From NCBI GenBank assembly GCA_004369045.1, contig ML213503.1, positions 1,377,343 to 1,441,342 on the forward strand: a stretch of 64,000 nucleotides of DNA, given 5' to 3'. The stretch is from Heliocybe sulcata (Eukaryota; Basidiomycota; Agaricomycetes; Gloeophyllales; Gloeophyllaceae). The notes beneath the pieces are model-generated. The model worked only from the letters and a program-made list of their open reading frames with translations, did not search any database and was not told the origin of the DNA. Below, piece by piece: positions 32,447-43,525 of this stretch (positions are counted from its first letter, which is position 1; every line of letters starts with the position of its first letter). The position numbers and the translations under genes were made by a program.

Positions 32447-34830
32447 ATGGCGGCCCCGTCGCTGGTGCTCGTGCCCCCGACCCCTTTCGAGCTCACCTTC
32501 ACCGGGCCCTCACCTGCCTCTTCGGCCCCCTCCACGCCTGACCTGACGCAGTCCGCCATCGACCACGAGCGCAGCTCTTCTGAAGCTTCGATACCTTCAA
32601 TCTATTCTATGTACCGCGACCAACGGGGCAGCTGGTCCGCCTCGCCTCGCAGCTCAGCTGACGCCCAGACCGTTGTCGGAGCCAGAGAATCCGTCCTCCG
32701 CGACTCATACCAGTCGACCCGCTCGAAAAGCGCCACCAGCGTGTACTATGAGGCACCGTCCACAAGCAGGCCTTCTACTCGCGTTGAGGTGCTGAAAGCT
32801 TCGGTTTCGCGGAATGGATCGCCGCGGACATCGTACTTCGAAGCCAGACCCCCATCCAGCCATGAATCACACTTGGCGTACATCAATGATGGGCCTGGGG
32901 ATGATGAGTGGTCATCACTTGGACAAAAGCTTAATGCCTCGCCGACTCCCTACTTCACTCCCGAGCCCGATCAAGAGTCTCCTGCAATTTCGCGCTCCCC
33001 TTCAAGAAGCGCACACAACAGCCGACCTTCGTCTCAGCATCGCAATTCGGAGCAAGCCAATGGCACATCGCGAATAATTACGCCCCCGCCCAGGACATAC
33101 TCTCGTGCCTCGTCCTCGCGCGATGCAGACGCGTCTTACCCCACCCCGCGACCGTCTTCTCGGACCTCCACCCCACGACCTCTTTCCCGCCCAACCTCCC
33201 AAACTTTATTAACTCCCGAGGCGCCTCCAGTGACGCCTCCGAAACCTGCCATGACAACTCGTGCGCGCTCAAAGTCCCCTCTGAGTTCTCCCGACAGCCA
33301 CCGCTCAGTAGCACCATCAGAGGGGGAAGATGCGGAGTCTTTCCATGTCCGGAGTACTTATGCACAATTGGATATGATCGGTGTCAAGGGTGATGGGTAC
33401 GAGGAGGGCATAGAGCGGACGCGGGCACGAGTAGGAGCGAGCCGAGCCAGCGAGCTTCGAGCGGAAGCTGCGCTCGCCGATGAGAATGAGAAACTTCGGG
33501 AGCTTACTGCGAAGGAAATTGAGACGTTAGCAAGTCTGGACCGGTTAGTACATCTACCGCCGATGCTCCTTGTCTGACCCAATATCCCTGACGCAGCTAT
33601 GGGTTCTTCTCCATACCTTCGCATGATCGTCTCATTTCGTTGCCTGCTTCACCACTGCTGAAACCTTTTGCTCGTCTAAACTCTGTCGCCACTGGTGCCC
33701 CTTCCAATGCCGCCTCCCTGACTGTTGTCCCATCACCTACCTTTCCTGCCAAAGAGCTCTCGCGAATCGCCAAGTGGAATAGGATGCTGGAGCCCCTGCG
33801 ACGGGATATCGGTGCGAATGTGGAGTTCTGGACAGTGCGGCACAACAAGGAACACAAGCTGCGTGAACGCACGTACAAGGGTGTGCCCGACAGGTGGCGC
33901 GGGGCTGCCTGGGAGTTGTTCACGGCGCGGTATTCGAAAACGGGCAAAAGGGAGATGGAGCGGTGGGCAGAGGAGTATCGTGAGGGTTTGGATAAAGCCT
34001 CAAGTTACGATGTGCAGATTGACTTGGATGTGCCTCGGACGATTAGCGGACATATTATGTTCCGAACGCGGTATGGCTCGGGGTACGTTCTGGCTGTGCA
34101 TTGTGGAAGGAGGGAAACTGAGCTGACTATCTCTTTATTCTAGGCAGCGTTCATTGTTCCACGTACTCCACTCCTTCTCGCTTCGGTGTTCGGACTGCGG
34201 ATATTGTCAAGGGATGGGCCCTATAGCGGCCACTCTTCTCTGCTACTTCGACCCGGAGAAGGCGTACGCCTGTCTTGTCCGCCTACACGACTCCTACGAA
34301 ATGCATACGATCTTCCAGCCAGGGTTCCCAGGCCTTATGGAATCGATCTATGTGCAGGAGCGCATCATGCAGGAGATGATGCCGGGTGTTTACGAAGCGT
34401 TCAAGAAGCATATGATTTCGACGAGTAGTTATGCCACGAAGTGGTATATCACTCTGTTTGCGAATTCAGTGCCTTTCCAGACACAGCTGAGGTTGTGGGA
34501 TGTCTTCCTGCTAGAGGGGTACGATATCTTCGTTATCGTGGCCATCTCGATTGTGTGGGTGTATAGAGGTGCGAGAGGTCTTTCACGTGATGTTGACTCC
34601 ATCCTGATGCACGTTATACCTTTATAGATCACATCACGTCGAATTCGGCGAGTTTCGAGACTGTGTTGTCTCTGTTGTCCTCCTTTTTCGTGCCGGAGGA
34701 CGAGAACGCGCTCCTCTCCTGGATAAGCAAGGTTTTGGACGACAGGAAACTGCGGACTAACATGGCGCAGTGGCGAAAGGACTGGAAACAACTAGTCGCC
34801 ACTGGCCAGGACGGTAAAGCTCTGTTATAG
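32447..34830 (+). CDS. TBC-domain Rab GTPase-activating protein
   Basis: Speeds GTP hydrolysis on a Rab, regulating membrane traffic. The first ATG is 32447 (MAAPSLVLVPPTPFELTF). A disordered Ser/Pro/Arg-rich region of about 330 residues comes first, then a short coiled coil (ASELRAEAALADENEKLREL). The TBC domain spans the last three exons: KWNRMLEPLRRD, YKGVPDRWRGAAWELF, the Arg-finger motif IDLDVPRTISGH, SLFHVLHSFSLRCSDCGYCQG with the Gln finger, FPGLMESIYVQERIMQEMMP and LRLWDVFLLEGYDI. It ends QLVATGQDGKALL. About 735 residues; introns near 33545, 34083 and 34568. Both catalytic fingers are present, so it should be active. The Rab partner cannot be told from sequence. Confidence 0.9.
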
Positions 34831-35721
34831 CACTGGCTGGCGTCCCGCGTTCTTTCCGCATTCACCTTATACTGGCACTTTGATGGTTGTTCATACGCAC
34901 CGATATTATGTTCTTCTTAATCGCTCCGTTTGCTCAAGTCGCATCATCTGTCGTTTAGTCCATACGCATAGCATCTGTACCTCTAGCATTGCATATACAT
35001 AGCATTACGGGTCGGAGTTCCTCGACGAATATATGGCTCAGGCGCTTCTCTCGACTGCACGCCGCTACGACTGGGATGATAAGTATGGGTGCATGGCCTT
35101 TCTCTACCGCCTGCGATTCTAGATGCTTGCTCGACCTTAACGGTATCAGTTCCTGCATGGCGTAGTGCGCTATTTCAGCATCTCCCTTCATCCCGAAGAG
35201 GTAAGGAAGCGGGATAGCACGTTGCACGTGGAAAGCGCGGATGCAGAGCTTCTCGGTAGTTGCCTTCTACGGACAAGAGCAGATTCCATTCCGGGCGTTC
35301 GCCTTGTATTCAGCAATTACCTACAGTGGACACGTCCCCTTTACGAGGGACCCACTCTCGGGTATATAACCTGACTGGAATGATGATGGGTTGTCAGGCC
35401 AGCCAAGGTCATACTCCATCGAGCTCAACGCAGCGCAATCCCTGCATCCTCCCAATAACCTCCGCTGCTAGAACCACCCTCCTTCGACGAACACCGCTGT
35501 GCGCGTTCATCGAATCTGTCAACTATCACGAGTGCGCTAGGCCTCGTACCATCCATCCATCCATCCTCCGGCATCATACACCACGACTCACCGAGGTCCA
35601 CGCCCGGTTCTTGTTCCTTCTAAATCCATCGGCATTCTTCGACTTCATTGCATTGCCTCACCTATCACCATAATTCCACTGTAATATCAGCACCACACCG
35701 AGCATCTTCGTCTTGCAAGAC
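34831..35721. promoter_or_regulatory. Upstream region of the small-protein gene
   Basis: Nearly 900 bases without a conserved frame. It has a TATA box near 35363 and then a pyrimidine/CA-rich leader with a CCAT run near 35549, as in transcribed fungal leaders. Confidence 0.45.
35363..35369 (+). promoter_or_regulatory. TATA box
   Basis: TATATAA in a GC-rich setting, about 350 bases before the small ORF at 35722. The distance would leave a long leader or one with an intron. Confidence 0.4.
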
Positions 35722-35946
35722 ATGTCCTCGTACTCAGCATCGTACCCCCCATCCACGCCCACCTTCGGGATCTTCGCCACAAGCACGTCCGCACCGCACG
35801 CATTCGCGTCCATGCAGCAGTCGCCGCGCGACTCGCACTCCATATTCTCCGCGCTCGGCACCAGCGCGTCCCAGGGCGCGACGAAGTCTAGTCAGCCCAG
35901 TCCGACAGGGACTGGGGCCTTCTCCAAGCTGACAGGGCGGAAATGA
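35722..35946 (+). CDS. Possible small Ser/Thr-rich protein, 74 residues
   Basis: Not recognised. The ATG at 35722 opens MSSYSASYPPSTPTFGIFAT and the frame ends GAFSKLTGRK at 35944-35946. Composition is rich in Ser, Thr, Pro and Ala with no signal peptide or membrane span, so it is probably disordered. In its favour are a TATA box and CA/CT-rich leader upstream and high GC at third positions. Against it are its small size and low complexity. It stands alone between the TBC and ING genes. Confidence 0.45.
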   Translation: MSSYSASYPPSTPTFGIFATSTSAPHAFASMQQSPRDSHSIFSALGTSASQGATKSSQPSPTGTGAFSKLTGRK

Positions 35947-36461
35947 TCATTCGGACGTCTTCACAAGACATGCATCCCCACTTACCTCACGACGGGCCTG
36001 GCTGCTATTGTTAATTATTGTCTCGCATTTTGGAGTTAACAGACAAGGAGAGGGGCGGGTTGGCGGTGAAGAGGAAGGGAAGACGAGGTTTCTATGCATT
36101 GTTCCCAAGCGCATTGTTTTATAGCATCACCTGGCATTTACACCTGTATCTCTATTGTTCCTTCGTTCATCATTATCTTGGCCAATAGCAATTTCATAGA
36201 TTTGTATCATCCGCTCATAATAACGAAAGGTTTCGGTTATTATGCGTACGTACACAGAGACTGCAGAAGTTGTGTCGAGCTGGTACAGAGCCTGATCATG
36301 AAGATGGTTGAGTTGAAGGTGGGAGTTATCGGGCGGTGCCGACGGCCTCGATCGTGTGGCCATGCTAAATATAGTACATCGCCGACCAAGCTGCAATACA
36401 GGGCCACTGGAAGTCGGACCTGGCCAGTGCGCGCTCTCCGTCGTCATACTCGTCGTCAGTA
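35947..36461. other. Intergenic, 3' of small ORF and 5' of ING gene
   Basis: 515 A/T-richer bases. The antisense frame at 36127-36504 is not supported. No repeats or clear promoter box. Confidence 0.4.
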
Positions 36462-37912
36462 ATGGCTCCTCGACCGTCCGCCGCAGCGGCAGCGTCTGCC
36501 TCACAAACAGCCTACTCTCTTACGCTGCTCTCCGAGTACACCCACACTCTCGACGCGCTCCCCATCGACCTCTCCCGGAATTTTGCTGACCTCCGCGAGC
36601 TGGACGCCGTGCTCTCGTCGTCGATGCAGACTGTCACAGCGAAAGTCGAATACTTGACGAAAATGATAGAAGACAACAAGGGCGGTCAGGAGCAGAGGCT
36701 ACTTCTACTAGCTGAGATTGCAGAGGAGGCACAACGTCTCAAGCCCGGCAGCGACGACAAGATACGGGTGGCGTGCCACGCCGCCGATAACCTTCGCTTC
36801 CACGCAAACTACCTCACTGACCTCCTTGAGCCCATTCCGAGCTTCGACGCGACCATCATGAATCGTAAAACCATATACCCACACGTTGCGACAAAGTCAT
36901 ACCACCCCATCAACACGACCGAGACTGGCAGACGGAGGAGGAACGCTGCTACTAATCTATTCTCCACCACTGCTGCCGAGAGTCCGGCTGTGAAGAAGAG
37001 AAGGACGGCTAAGGATGATGAAGTGGATGGTAGCAGGTCACCGAGGAAGGACAAGGCGGAGGCAAGCGGACCAAAACCACGAGGTGGACCTCGCGCAAAG
37101 AAGTACGTTCTCAATCCTCTTAGCAGAGTATGTCATTCAGACGATCCACAGGAACGAACGCGCTCCTTCCCCTGCTGAATCCATCCTCTCCGTCGCGTCC
37201 CACATCCCGGGCCTCTCACACCAGGCCCAAGGCAACTCGAAAGCCAACGGCAGTCAGAGTATATCCCGGAATGGGAACGGCGCCAACAAACGCGGTGGCA
37301 GGAACAACACCCACGCCGCTCGCAGTCCAGAGGTCTACACCTACGAAGCTACTTCTCACCGCAAAGATATTTTCACCGGACCTCCATCGACATCTCATCC
37401 CTCCCTACCGCAGCCGTACCTCAATGGCCCCGGATCAGACTGGACGCACGGGCAGCTTGAGGGGCCAGGCGTACCTCCCGCGAGATCAGCCGGCCATACT
37501 CCGGTCGTGCTGGCAGCTTCCGCGAGTGTCGCTGTAGTCTCTACCACGACCGTTACGACCACCTCAGGGAACGTCACGGACGGGGTGGAAGAGGTTGTAG
37601 AGGATGCCCAAGACGACGGCAGGAGATATTGTATTTGTGGGGGACCGAGCTATGGCGAGATGGTCGCCTGTGATGGTGAAGGGTGTGATAAAGAATGGGT
37701 GCGTGGAATGCATCTTGCCAGACTCTGGACAAGTCCACTGATGCTTCGTGCTCCAGTACCACCTGGCGTGCATCGGTATGGAAGTTGCACCCGCCGGCGC
37801 GTGGTTTTGCGATGAGTGCGTCGGCAGGGGTCTTGGTCCTAAGCACAAAAACGGGCGTGCTCGGCGGGGTGCAGGGAAACGCGCAAACAATCGTGCGAGC
37901 GCTAATGCGTGA
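36462..37912 (+). CDS. ING-family PHD-finger protein
   Basis: Chromatin reader subunit of histone acetyltransferase or deacetylase complexes; the PHD finger of this family binds histone H3 trimethylated at Lys4. Exons 36462-37102, 37152-37698 and 37757-37912 give 447 residues. The N-terminal ING helices contain LLSEYTHTLDALPIDLSRNF and LRELDAVLSSSMQTVTAKVE. A basic, disordered middle follows (TGRRRRN, VKKRRTAK, SPRKDK). The PHD finger lies at about 378-425: YCICGGPSYGEMVACDGEGC, KEW-YHLACIGM, WFCDEC. It ends KRANNRASANA after a basic patch that could bind phosphoinositide. All zinc ligands are present only when the last intron is removed. Yng2/Png-type assignment is not resolved. Confidence 0.92.
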
Positions 37913-38640
37913 AGTGTTCAGTAGGGTGTATCGCTGGAATGTTACGCACCGCCTCGTCGCTAACTTATTCTTACTTTTGTCCTTGCTCCTTGTCCATCAA
38001 TGCAGCCCCTCTCATGTCATCTTGTGCATCCTCCGCCTTGCAGTTCCCATGTTACAGCAGCTAATTCCATCTGTTTTCTCCACGTCATGTGTCTACAGAG
38101 CCCTGCGTCCGAAGTGTCCGGCATCTCGCCAAGCCTGTGAAGACCTCCGCATTCGAGTGTAGACTTCGTTGTGATCGTAATCAAGTCCGCATTCGATAGA
38201 GATCAACATCGCGGCAGGCATATGATTTCCAGCAACTTTCACGATGCAGGGTGACAAGCTGAAGTCGCGTCATTTCCCGGGGTTCCAGTTCAGCACGGCA
38301 TACTCTCAACGTCGGTATGCCCTAGGTTTGACGCAATCGCCGAGCTTCTTCAGCATGGGCTGCCTGGAGTATGATCACAGCAGTGGATTGATTTCGGACG
38401 CTGATCACTAAGCAGCGAGCACAACTGGTATAATATCCGTTTTAGGAAGGTACTCCGGGAGGATGGAGTTACTCATGCGCGCTGCCTTACGGACGCTCAT
38501 CAATGTACTCAAGCAAGTGGACTTTCTATGGTGATTGCAATGGATTGTGGGAGTAGAAAAGGGACTGGGATGGAGGAGGTGAGACACAGTTCCCCAGCAT
38601 TTTGTGTACGCACTCGTACCCACAACTATCCGCCAGGACC
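37913..38640. other. Intergenic
   Basis: 728 bases between the ING stop and the SDR start. No supported gene, RNA or repeat. Confidence 0.4.
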
Positions 38641-39673
38641 ATGCCTTCCTACGCTATCGTTGGTGCTTCCCGTGGCATTGGCGTAAGTCTCCAGTTGATA
38701 TGGTGCTGCCAGTGCTTGAGAGCTGACCTTTCTCCTCCTGCAGCTTGAGTTCGTCAAACAGCTCAGTGCCGACAAGAAGAATACCGTCTTCGGCATTATC
38801 CGTAACCCTGCTGGCTCGCCCAACCTTACGAGCATCAAGGCACCAAATGTCCACGTCGTGAAGGCGGATATCACCGACAGGAAGTCGCTGGATGTAAGCT
38901 TTCATTTCTACAGCATGACATAGGCTGTGAGAGCTAACCGCTGTGTACACAGGCCGCTGCCGCCGAGATCTCCAAGATCACTGGTGGGGGCCTTGACGTC
39001 CTCATCAACAACGCTGCCCTCCTTCCTGAGGGCAGGACGCAACAGCCTCTCGGTGCCTAGTAAGTATACCACGAACTAGCAATGAATAACCCCCAATTGA
39101 CCACCCGTCTGCAGCGGCCCCGACGAGCAAGAGACGCTCGCTCAGGATCTCCGCGACGCTTTCGACCTCAATGTTGTCGGCGTCGTGCACAGCATCCAGG
39201 CCTTCCTTCCTCTCATCAAGAAGGGTACTCTGAAGAAGATCGTGTCGCTCACCACGGGCACTGCTGACCTCGACTTCACGGTCAAGCTCAACTTCCCTCT
39301 CACCCCGGCGTACAGCATCTCCAAGGCGGCGCTGAACATGGTCATTGCCAAGTACGCTGTCGAGCACAAGGCCGAGGGTATCGCTTTCCTCGCGATCAGC
39401 CCTGGCCTCGTCAACACCTCAGAGAAGCCACGTATGTCCACTCAGACCTCTTTTCTTTCACCTGAGTTACTAACTTATGTGTCCCCAGCGAGCCCCGAGG
39501 AGCTCGAGGTATTCAAGACCCTGATTACCACCTTCCAGAAGGACTACCCGTCCTGGAACGGCCCCATCACGCCCACGGAGTCAGTCACCGCAATGCGCAA
39601 GGTCATCGACAACTTCACCGTCGAGCAATCGGGCGCCTTCCTGTCTCACTGGGGCAACAAGCAGTGGCTGTAG
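38641..39673 (+). CDS. Short-chain dehydrogenase/reductase
   Basis: NAD(P)-dependent oxidoreductase of the classical SDR fold, CsgA/sniffer-like. Five exons, with introns near 38683, 38894, 39061 and 39434; about 265 residues. The ATG at 38641 gives MPSYAIVGASRGIG with the dinucleotide motif interrupted by intron 1. Next come VVKADITDRKS, LDVLINNAALLP (NNA motif), LNVVGVVHSIQAFLPLI, IVSLTTGTADLDF (catalytic Ser region) and YSISKAALNMVIAKYA with the Tyr and Lys. The C-terminal part has LAISPGLVNT and ends FLSHWGNKQWL. The substrate cannot be told. Confidence 0.9.
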
Positions 39674-39828
39674 ATTACACAGATTGTGATTCGGAAGCGC
39701 GCATCAATCAGCACATGTACATTAGCTTCATAGTACGCATATATGCATCATCGATTCGCAGACAGAGAAGTACTGGGGAAGGACCAATACAATAAGATAC
39801 ACAGAGGCTAGATTTTGACAAGAGGCTC

Positions 39829-42030
39829 CTACCGTCGCTTGGAGCTCCTGTCTTCGCCGTTCGGTGAACCTCGTCGTTTCCTTCAGATTCAGACGGAACA
39901 AGTTAGGACTCAGCTGGATCAGCTCCATAAGTCATGGCACCTACCGGCTGCTTCGATCGTCGTCAGGTGTGGCATTATCCCTATGCGCCCCACCACCACC
40001 TCCGCCATAATCCAGACCGTCCACAGCAGGAGCATTGGCATCCTTGTCCCGATACTTTTGGTTCCTCGGTCCGGTGGGAACATTAGGAGGCAAAGGTGAG
40101 GCTGGTCGGACTGGTAACGCTTGAGAAACTAAACCAAATCCATAGCTGAGCAAGTATAACATGTACCACAGGACGATGGAAGACTTACCATGCCCTCTAC
40201 CACGGCCTACACCGTATCCGCCGCGTATGCCACGTACTCCCTGTTGCATAGGTCGTCCTCGATACGACACAGGCGTAGCCGGTCCTCGTGGGACTCCTGG
40301 ACCCGGTCCTGGTTGGGTAGGGGTAGCACTCTGTCCAGGGCCAGGTGTGCCATTGCCTTCCATGCCAGTGTACATTTGCTGGCCCATCACATTTTGCTCC
40401 TGCAGCAAGTATTAGTCTCATTATAACATCCACTTGAACACAATGATTCATGTATTACCTGCATACCCTGCATCCCAAAGTCTCCGCCCATGCCCATACC
40501 CATCGGCCCACCAGCACCAGGCACGAAGCCCTGGCCCATGCCCTCGGGCGTGCCGCCATTACCTGCTCCAGGATCCATCCCTTCTGGCATCATCTGCCCC
40601 CCTTGCATGCCCATGCCCATATTGCCCATGTTGCCCATATCGCCCATACCCATTGGACCCATCATCCCTGCCATGTCCGGATGCATCATAGGGTTCATAC
40701 CCATCATGGCGGGGTTTGCGCCCATCGATGCGACGTTGGCCATGATCATGGTGCGAATTTCGGGCGGGAGGGAGGCGATCTGATCTTCTGGCATGCCAGC
40801 GAAGTTCTGCAGCTGTCTTTAGTATACAGTAATCAAATACGCAGGTGGAATATGACATACCAGGACGTTTGCCTTCATCACGCTAGCGACATCACCCATT
40901 TCTCGCCTGCGAAAGCAGTACGCTTCCCAAGAAATCTCGTCGAATCCGTAGTTGAACCAGTCGCTGATATCTGAGCCAGGTCGCCTCCAGGGCTTGTCTG
41001 CCATAGCCTGGATGTCATACTCAAATATGGATCGTCCATCCACCGTCCCTGGCTGAGACGGGTTAATGCCGGGATGCGAGGGCGGGGCGTGTGCAGGCGG
41101 GAGGGTGTTTGGGTCGGGTCCTTCAACAGCTGGCTTCTGGTCTTGAGACTGAGATTGAAGGTGAGACTGAGATTGAGCGTCCGAAATTTGTGAGGTCGCT
41201 CGTATGGACGAAGGTGGTTGTGGCGTGGCTTGAGGGGTCAGTTGGGAGGTTTTACTGAGGGGATCGCCGCGTTCCCGTGGCATATATTCCGTCGTGAGTG
41301 ATGGTGCTGGGGCTACAATATGGGAAATGAGGAGAGCGTAACCCACGATTTCACTGGCACTTACGCCCTTTCACTGGTGTGCTAGTAGTTATACTGGGAG
41401 TGCGCGTAGCACTCGGGCGGTTCTGCCTAACAGCACTATTTGACCAACGAGGGTAAGTAGACCGAAAGGCTACACACCTGAAGTCAAGGGACCTGTTTGC
41501 GGGCTCCATGATAATCTCGACATCCTATACCGCAGAGTCACTACAAGCATATAGGGTTCAGAGACGGAGGCAGGCGTACATCGTCACTTTCTTCTCCCTC
41601 GTCCCCCTCTCCTTCGTCGCCCTCCTCTTCGTCGTGGTCGCCTCCATCTTCATCCTTGACGCTGGCTTCCATTTGCGCTAGGACTCCATTTGCAGGCTGC
41701 GCTTTTTCGAGAGGAATCCTGTATACGTCCTCTGTAAGAAGCAGCGTCCGAGGTCACTTCGCTAGAGACTCACGGTTGAGGCACTGCTTACAAACCGCAC
41801 GCACAACGAGGGATAACATCAATCATTATTCGTCAAAGAGGATGATATACATGAGAAGTAGACCCTCCTCGTCCAACCACCCCATAACCGCGAACAATTC
41901 TTACCGGAAGTCGCTACAGTACCGGAGCGCTCGGTCTCGGTGGGCTCGCCGTAGAGATAGGCGTCGTCGTCTTCATCCCTACAGATTCTTCATAAGCAGT
42001 GGTTAGAAGAGAGCTCGCGGTTACATACAT
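39829..42030 (-). CDS. FIP1: Polyadenylation factor FIP1
   Basis: Links poly(A) polymerase to the cleavage and polyadenylation factor during mRNA 3'-end formation. The N-terminus is acidic (DEDDDAYLYGEPTETERSG; later GDHDEEEGDEGEGDEGEESD). The hallmark Fip1 motif is KPWRRPGSDISDWFNYGFDE followed by ISWEAYCFRRRE near 40900-41020. The rest is low complexity: a Met/Gly-rich stretch (40440-40790), then Gly/Pro/Arg (GIRGGYGVGRGRG), and a basic end KRRGSPNGEDRSSKRR with the stop at 39829-39831. About nine short introns. The only start that keeps the DEDDD frame seems to be an ATG split by an intron: AT at 42029-42030 and G at 41978. The C-terminal join (acceptor near 39881) is by eye. Confidence 0.87.
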
Positions 42031-42465
42031 GATAGTCGCGCTCCGACGTCGTTCACGCTTCGTCTCGCCTCAGACCGAGGCCACGTGGGCTGTGGCGTTA
42101 GCTCGAGTGGCTCAGCGGCTCATGCCACACTCTCAAATTCCTCTCTCGACACTTGCTTTCGAAGTACGTACATGCTTGACATTAAAATGAAGAAGTGTCA
42201 CACAGCAAGACTGGGCAAGTCAGGTGAAACTCATGTAGTTCTGCGTCGACCGTCGTTGCAATCGCGGCTTTGAGCGGAGCAGCGAACACGCAGGTAATAA
42301 ACAATCCTGTCTCTCTCGCACTGTGCGAGCCCGAAGGAAACATCCGATATAAGGTCTACTGAGACCGTGGCAGGCTACACGGCGTTTTAGTCTAACACGA
42401 GGACCCTAAGGAGTGCGAACGCTACACGATCCTCATCTCCATCACAAAAAGAAAGGGCAATAAGC
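42031..42465. other. Intergenic, FIP1 upstream region
   Basis: 435 bases between FIP1 and uL10m. TGGCTCAGCGG at 42108-42118 resembles a tRNA A box, but no cloverleaf follows. No gene seen. Confidence 0.4.
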
Positions 42466-43344
42466 CTATGATGGTGGACTCGCCTCCCCTGATTGTCCTT
42501 CCTCCAGACTTCTCCTGAGACCCTCCAATGTCCTATGCAACCTCCCGCCGCTCGCCTCGCTCAGCACGGCCGCCAACTGTGAGGCTGGAGACGTCAGCAG
42601 ACCGACAATCTGTGCCCTCAGTGTGTCCAAAGTCGGCAGTTTCGACACGTCGCGCACCGCGTCAGCGGTGAAGACGCGACCCTCAATGAGGGCTCCGACG
42701 ACTTTTAGCTCGGGCGTCTTGACAGACCTCTGCCGCTTTGGTCTCCTTCCTGGGGTTACGGGATCAGCCTGGGCCTCAGCCTTTGCTTGCTTGATCTCCT
42801 CCGGTGTTGGTGGCTTCTTTTTAGGTACGGTTCTATCCATTGCCTTCAGTATTGCGCTAAGCACCGGGGGATTCAGAACCGGGAAGCTCAAGATCGCGAA
42901 ACCGCCATTGACCATGTCGGCGATTTGACCAGCAGCGGCTTTGTCCAATGGCGCGAACTCGCGTAATGCTACGCCGAAAATTGTCGTGCGCATGACCTTT
43001 AGCTGTGGGTGCTCCATCGCCTCAGGCGCTATAGGAGCGGGAGACATGGCCATTTGCGACTTCGCGGTACGCTCTGACGCAGTTCGTATTTCATTTCGCA
43101 GTCGTGCGAGTTGCGGGACAGAGAAGTCCTTATGTTCGAGAAAGATTAGAGGCGAGCTCGCGGAAGACTGCAGGATTCGAAGGTAGTTGTGGTAGAGGAA
43201 GGTCTTTTTCGCTGAGTAAATCCGTGGCTCTGCCTTGCCTGGGTACTTTGTGGAGGGCTGAATCGAGATGGCATAATTGCGGACCTGCACCTGCAGACGC
43301 TGGGCGGAGGTGCTTGCGAGGCGAGCCGAGTGCGGGGGTAGCAT
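42466..43344 (-). CDS. Mitochondrial ribosomal protein uL10m
   Basis: Stalk-base protein of the mitochondrial large ribosomal subunit (L10 family; yeast Mrpl11). A single exon of 292 residues starts at the ATG at 43344. The lead MLPPHSARLASTSAQRLQVQ is Arg/Ser-rich and fits a matrix presequence. The L10 domain includes KKTFLYHNYLRILQSSASSP, PLIFLEHKDFSVPQLARLRN, LKVMRTTIFGVALREFAPLD and NGGFAILSFP. A Lys/Pro-rich insertion (VPKKKPPTPEEIKQAKAEAQ) precedes LKVVGALIEGRVFTADAVRD and VSKLPTLDTLRAQIVGLLTS, as in fungal members. It ends QSGEASPPS. Confidence 0.85.
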   Translation of the reverse strand: MLPPHSARLASTSAQRLQVQVRNYAISIQPSTKYPGKAEPRIYSAKKTFLYHNYLRILQSSASSPLIFLEHKDFSVPQLARLRNEIRTASERTAKSQMAMSPAPIAPEAMEHPQLKVMRTTIFGVALREFAPLDKAAAGQIADMVNGGFAILSFPVLNPPVLSAILKAMDRTVPKKKPPTPEEIKQAKAEAQADPVTPGRRPKRQRSVKTPELKVVGALIEGRVFTADAVRDVSKLPTLDTLRAQIVGLLTSPASQLAAVLSEASGGRLHRTLEGLRRSLEEGQSGEASPPS

Positions 43345-43525
43345 GGGCTGAACAGTGCAAGTCCAAGGTTCGAAGCCTCACGACATGCCCAAAGAGGAAG
43401 GGTCTACTTCGGGCAGGTCCATCGCCTTCATGGGAAATGTTGTGTAACATCGCGAATACATGAACGCTCATATAACATCACATTTACTGCTTAGCAATAG
43501 AAACTGCATGCATGACAAGATCTGC

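Noticed and set aside
36127-36504. 125-residue minus-strand frame before the ING gene
   Set aside because: No recognisable motif, and it overlaps the ING start on the other strand.
42108-42118. TGGCTCAGCGG, matching a tRNA A box
   Set aside because: The preceding seven bases have no pairing partner downstream and there is no B box or anticodon arm at the right distance.
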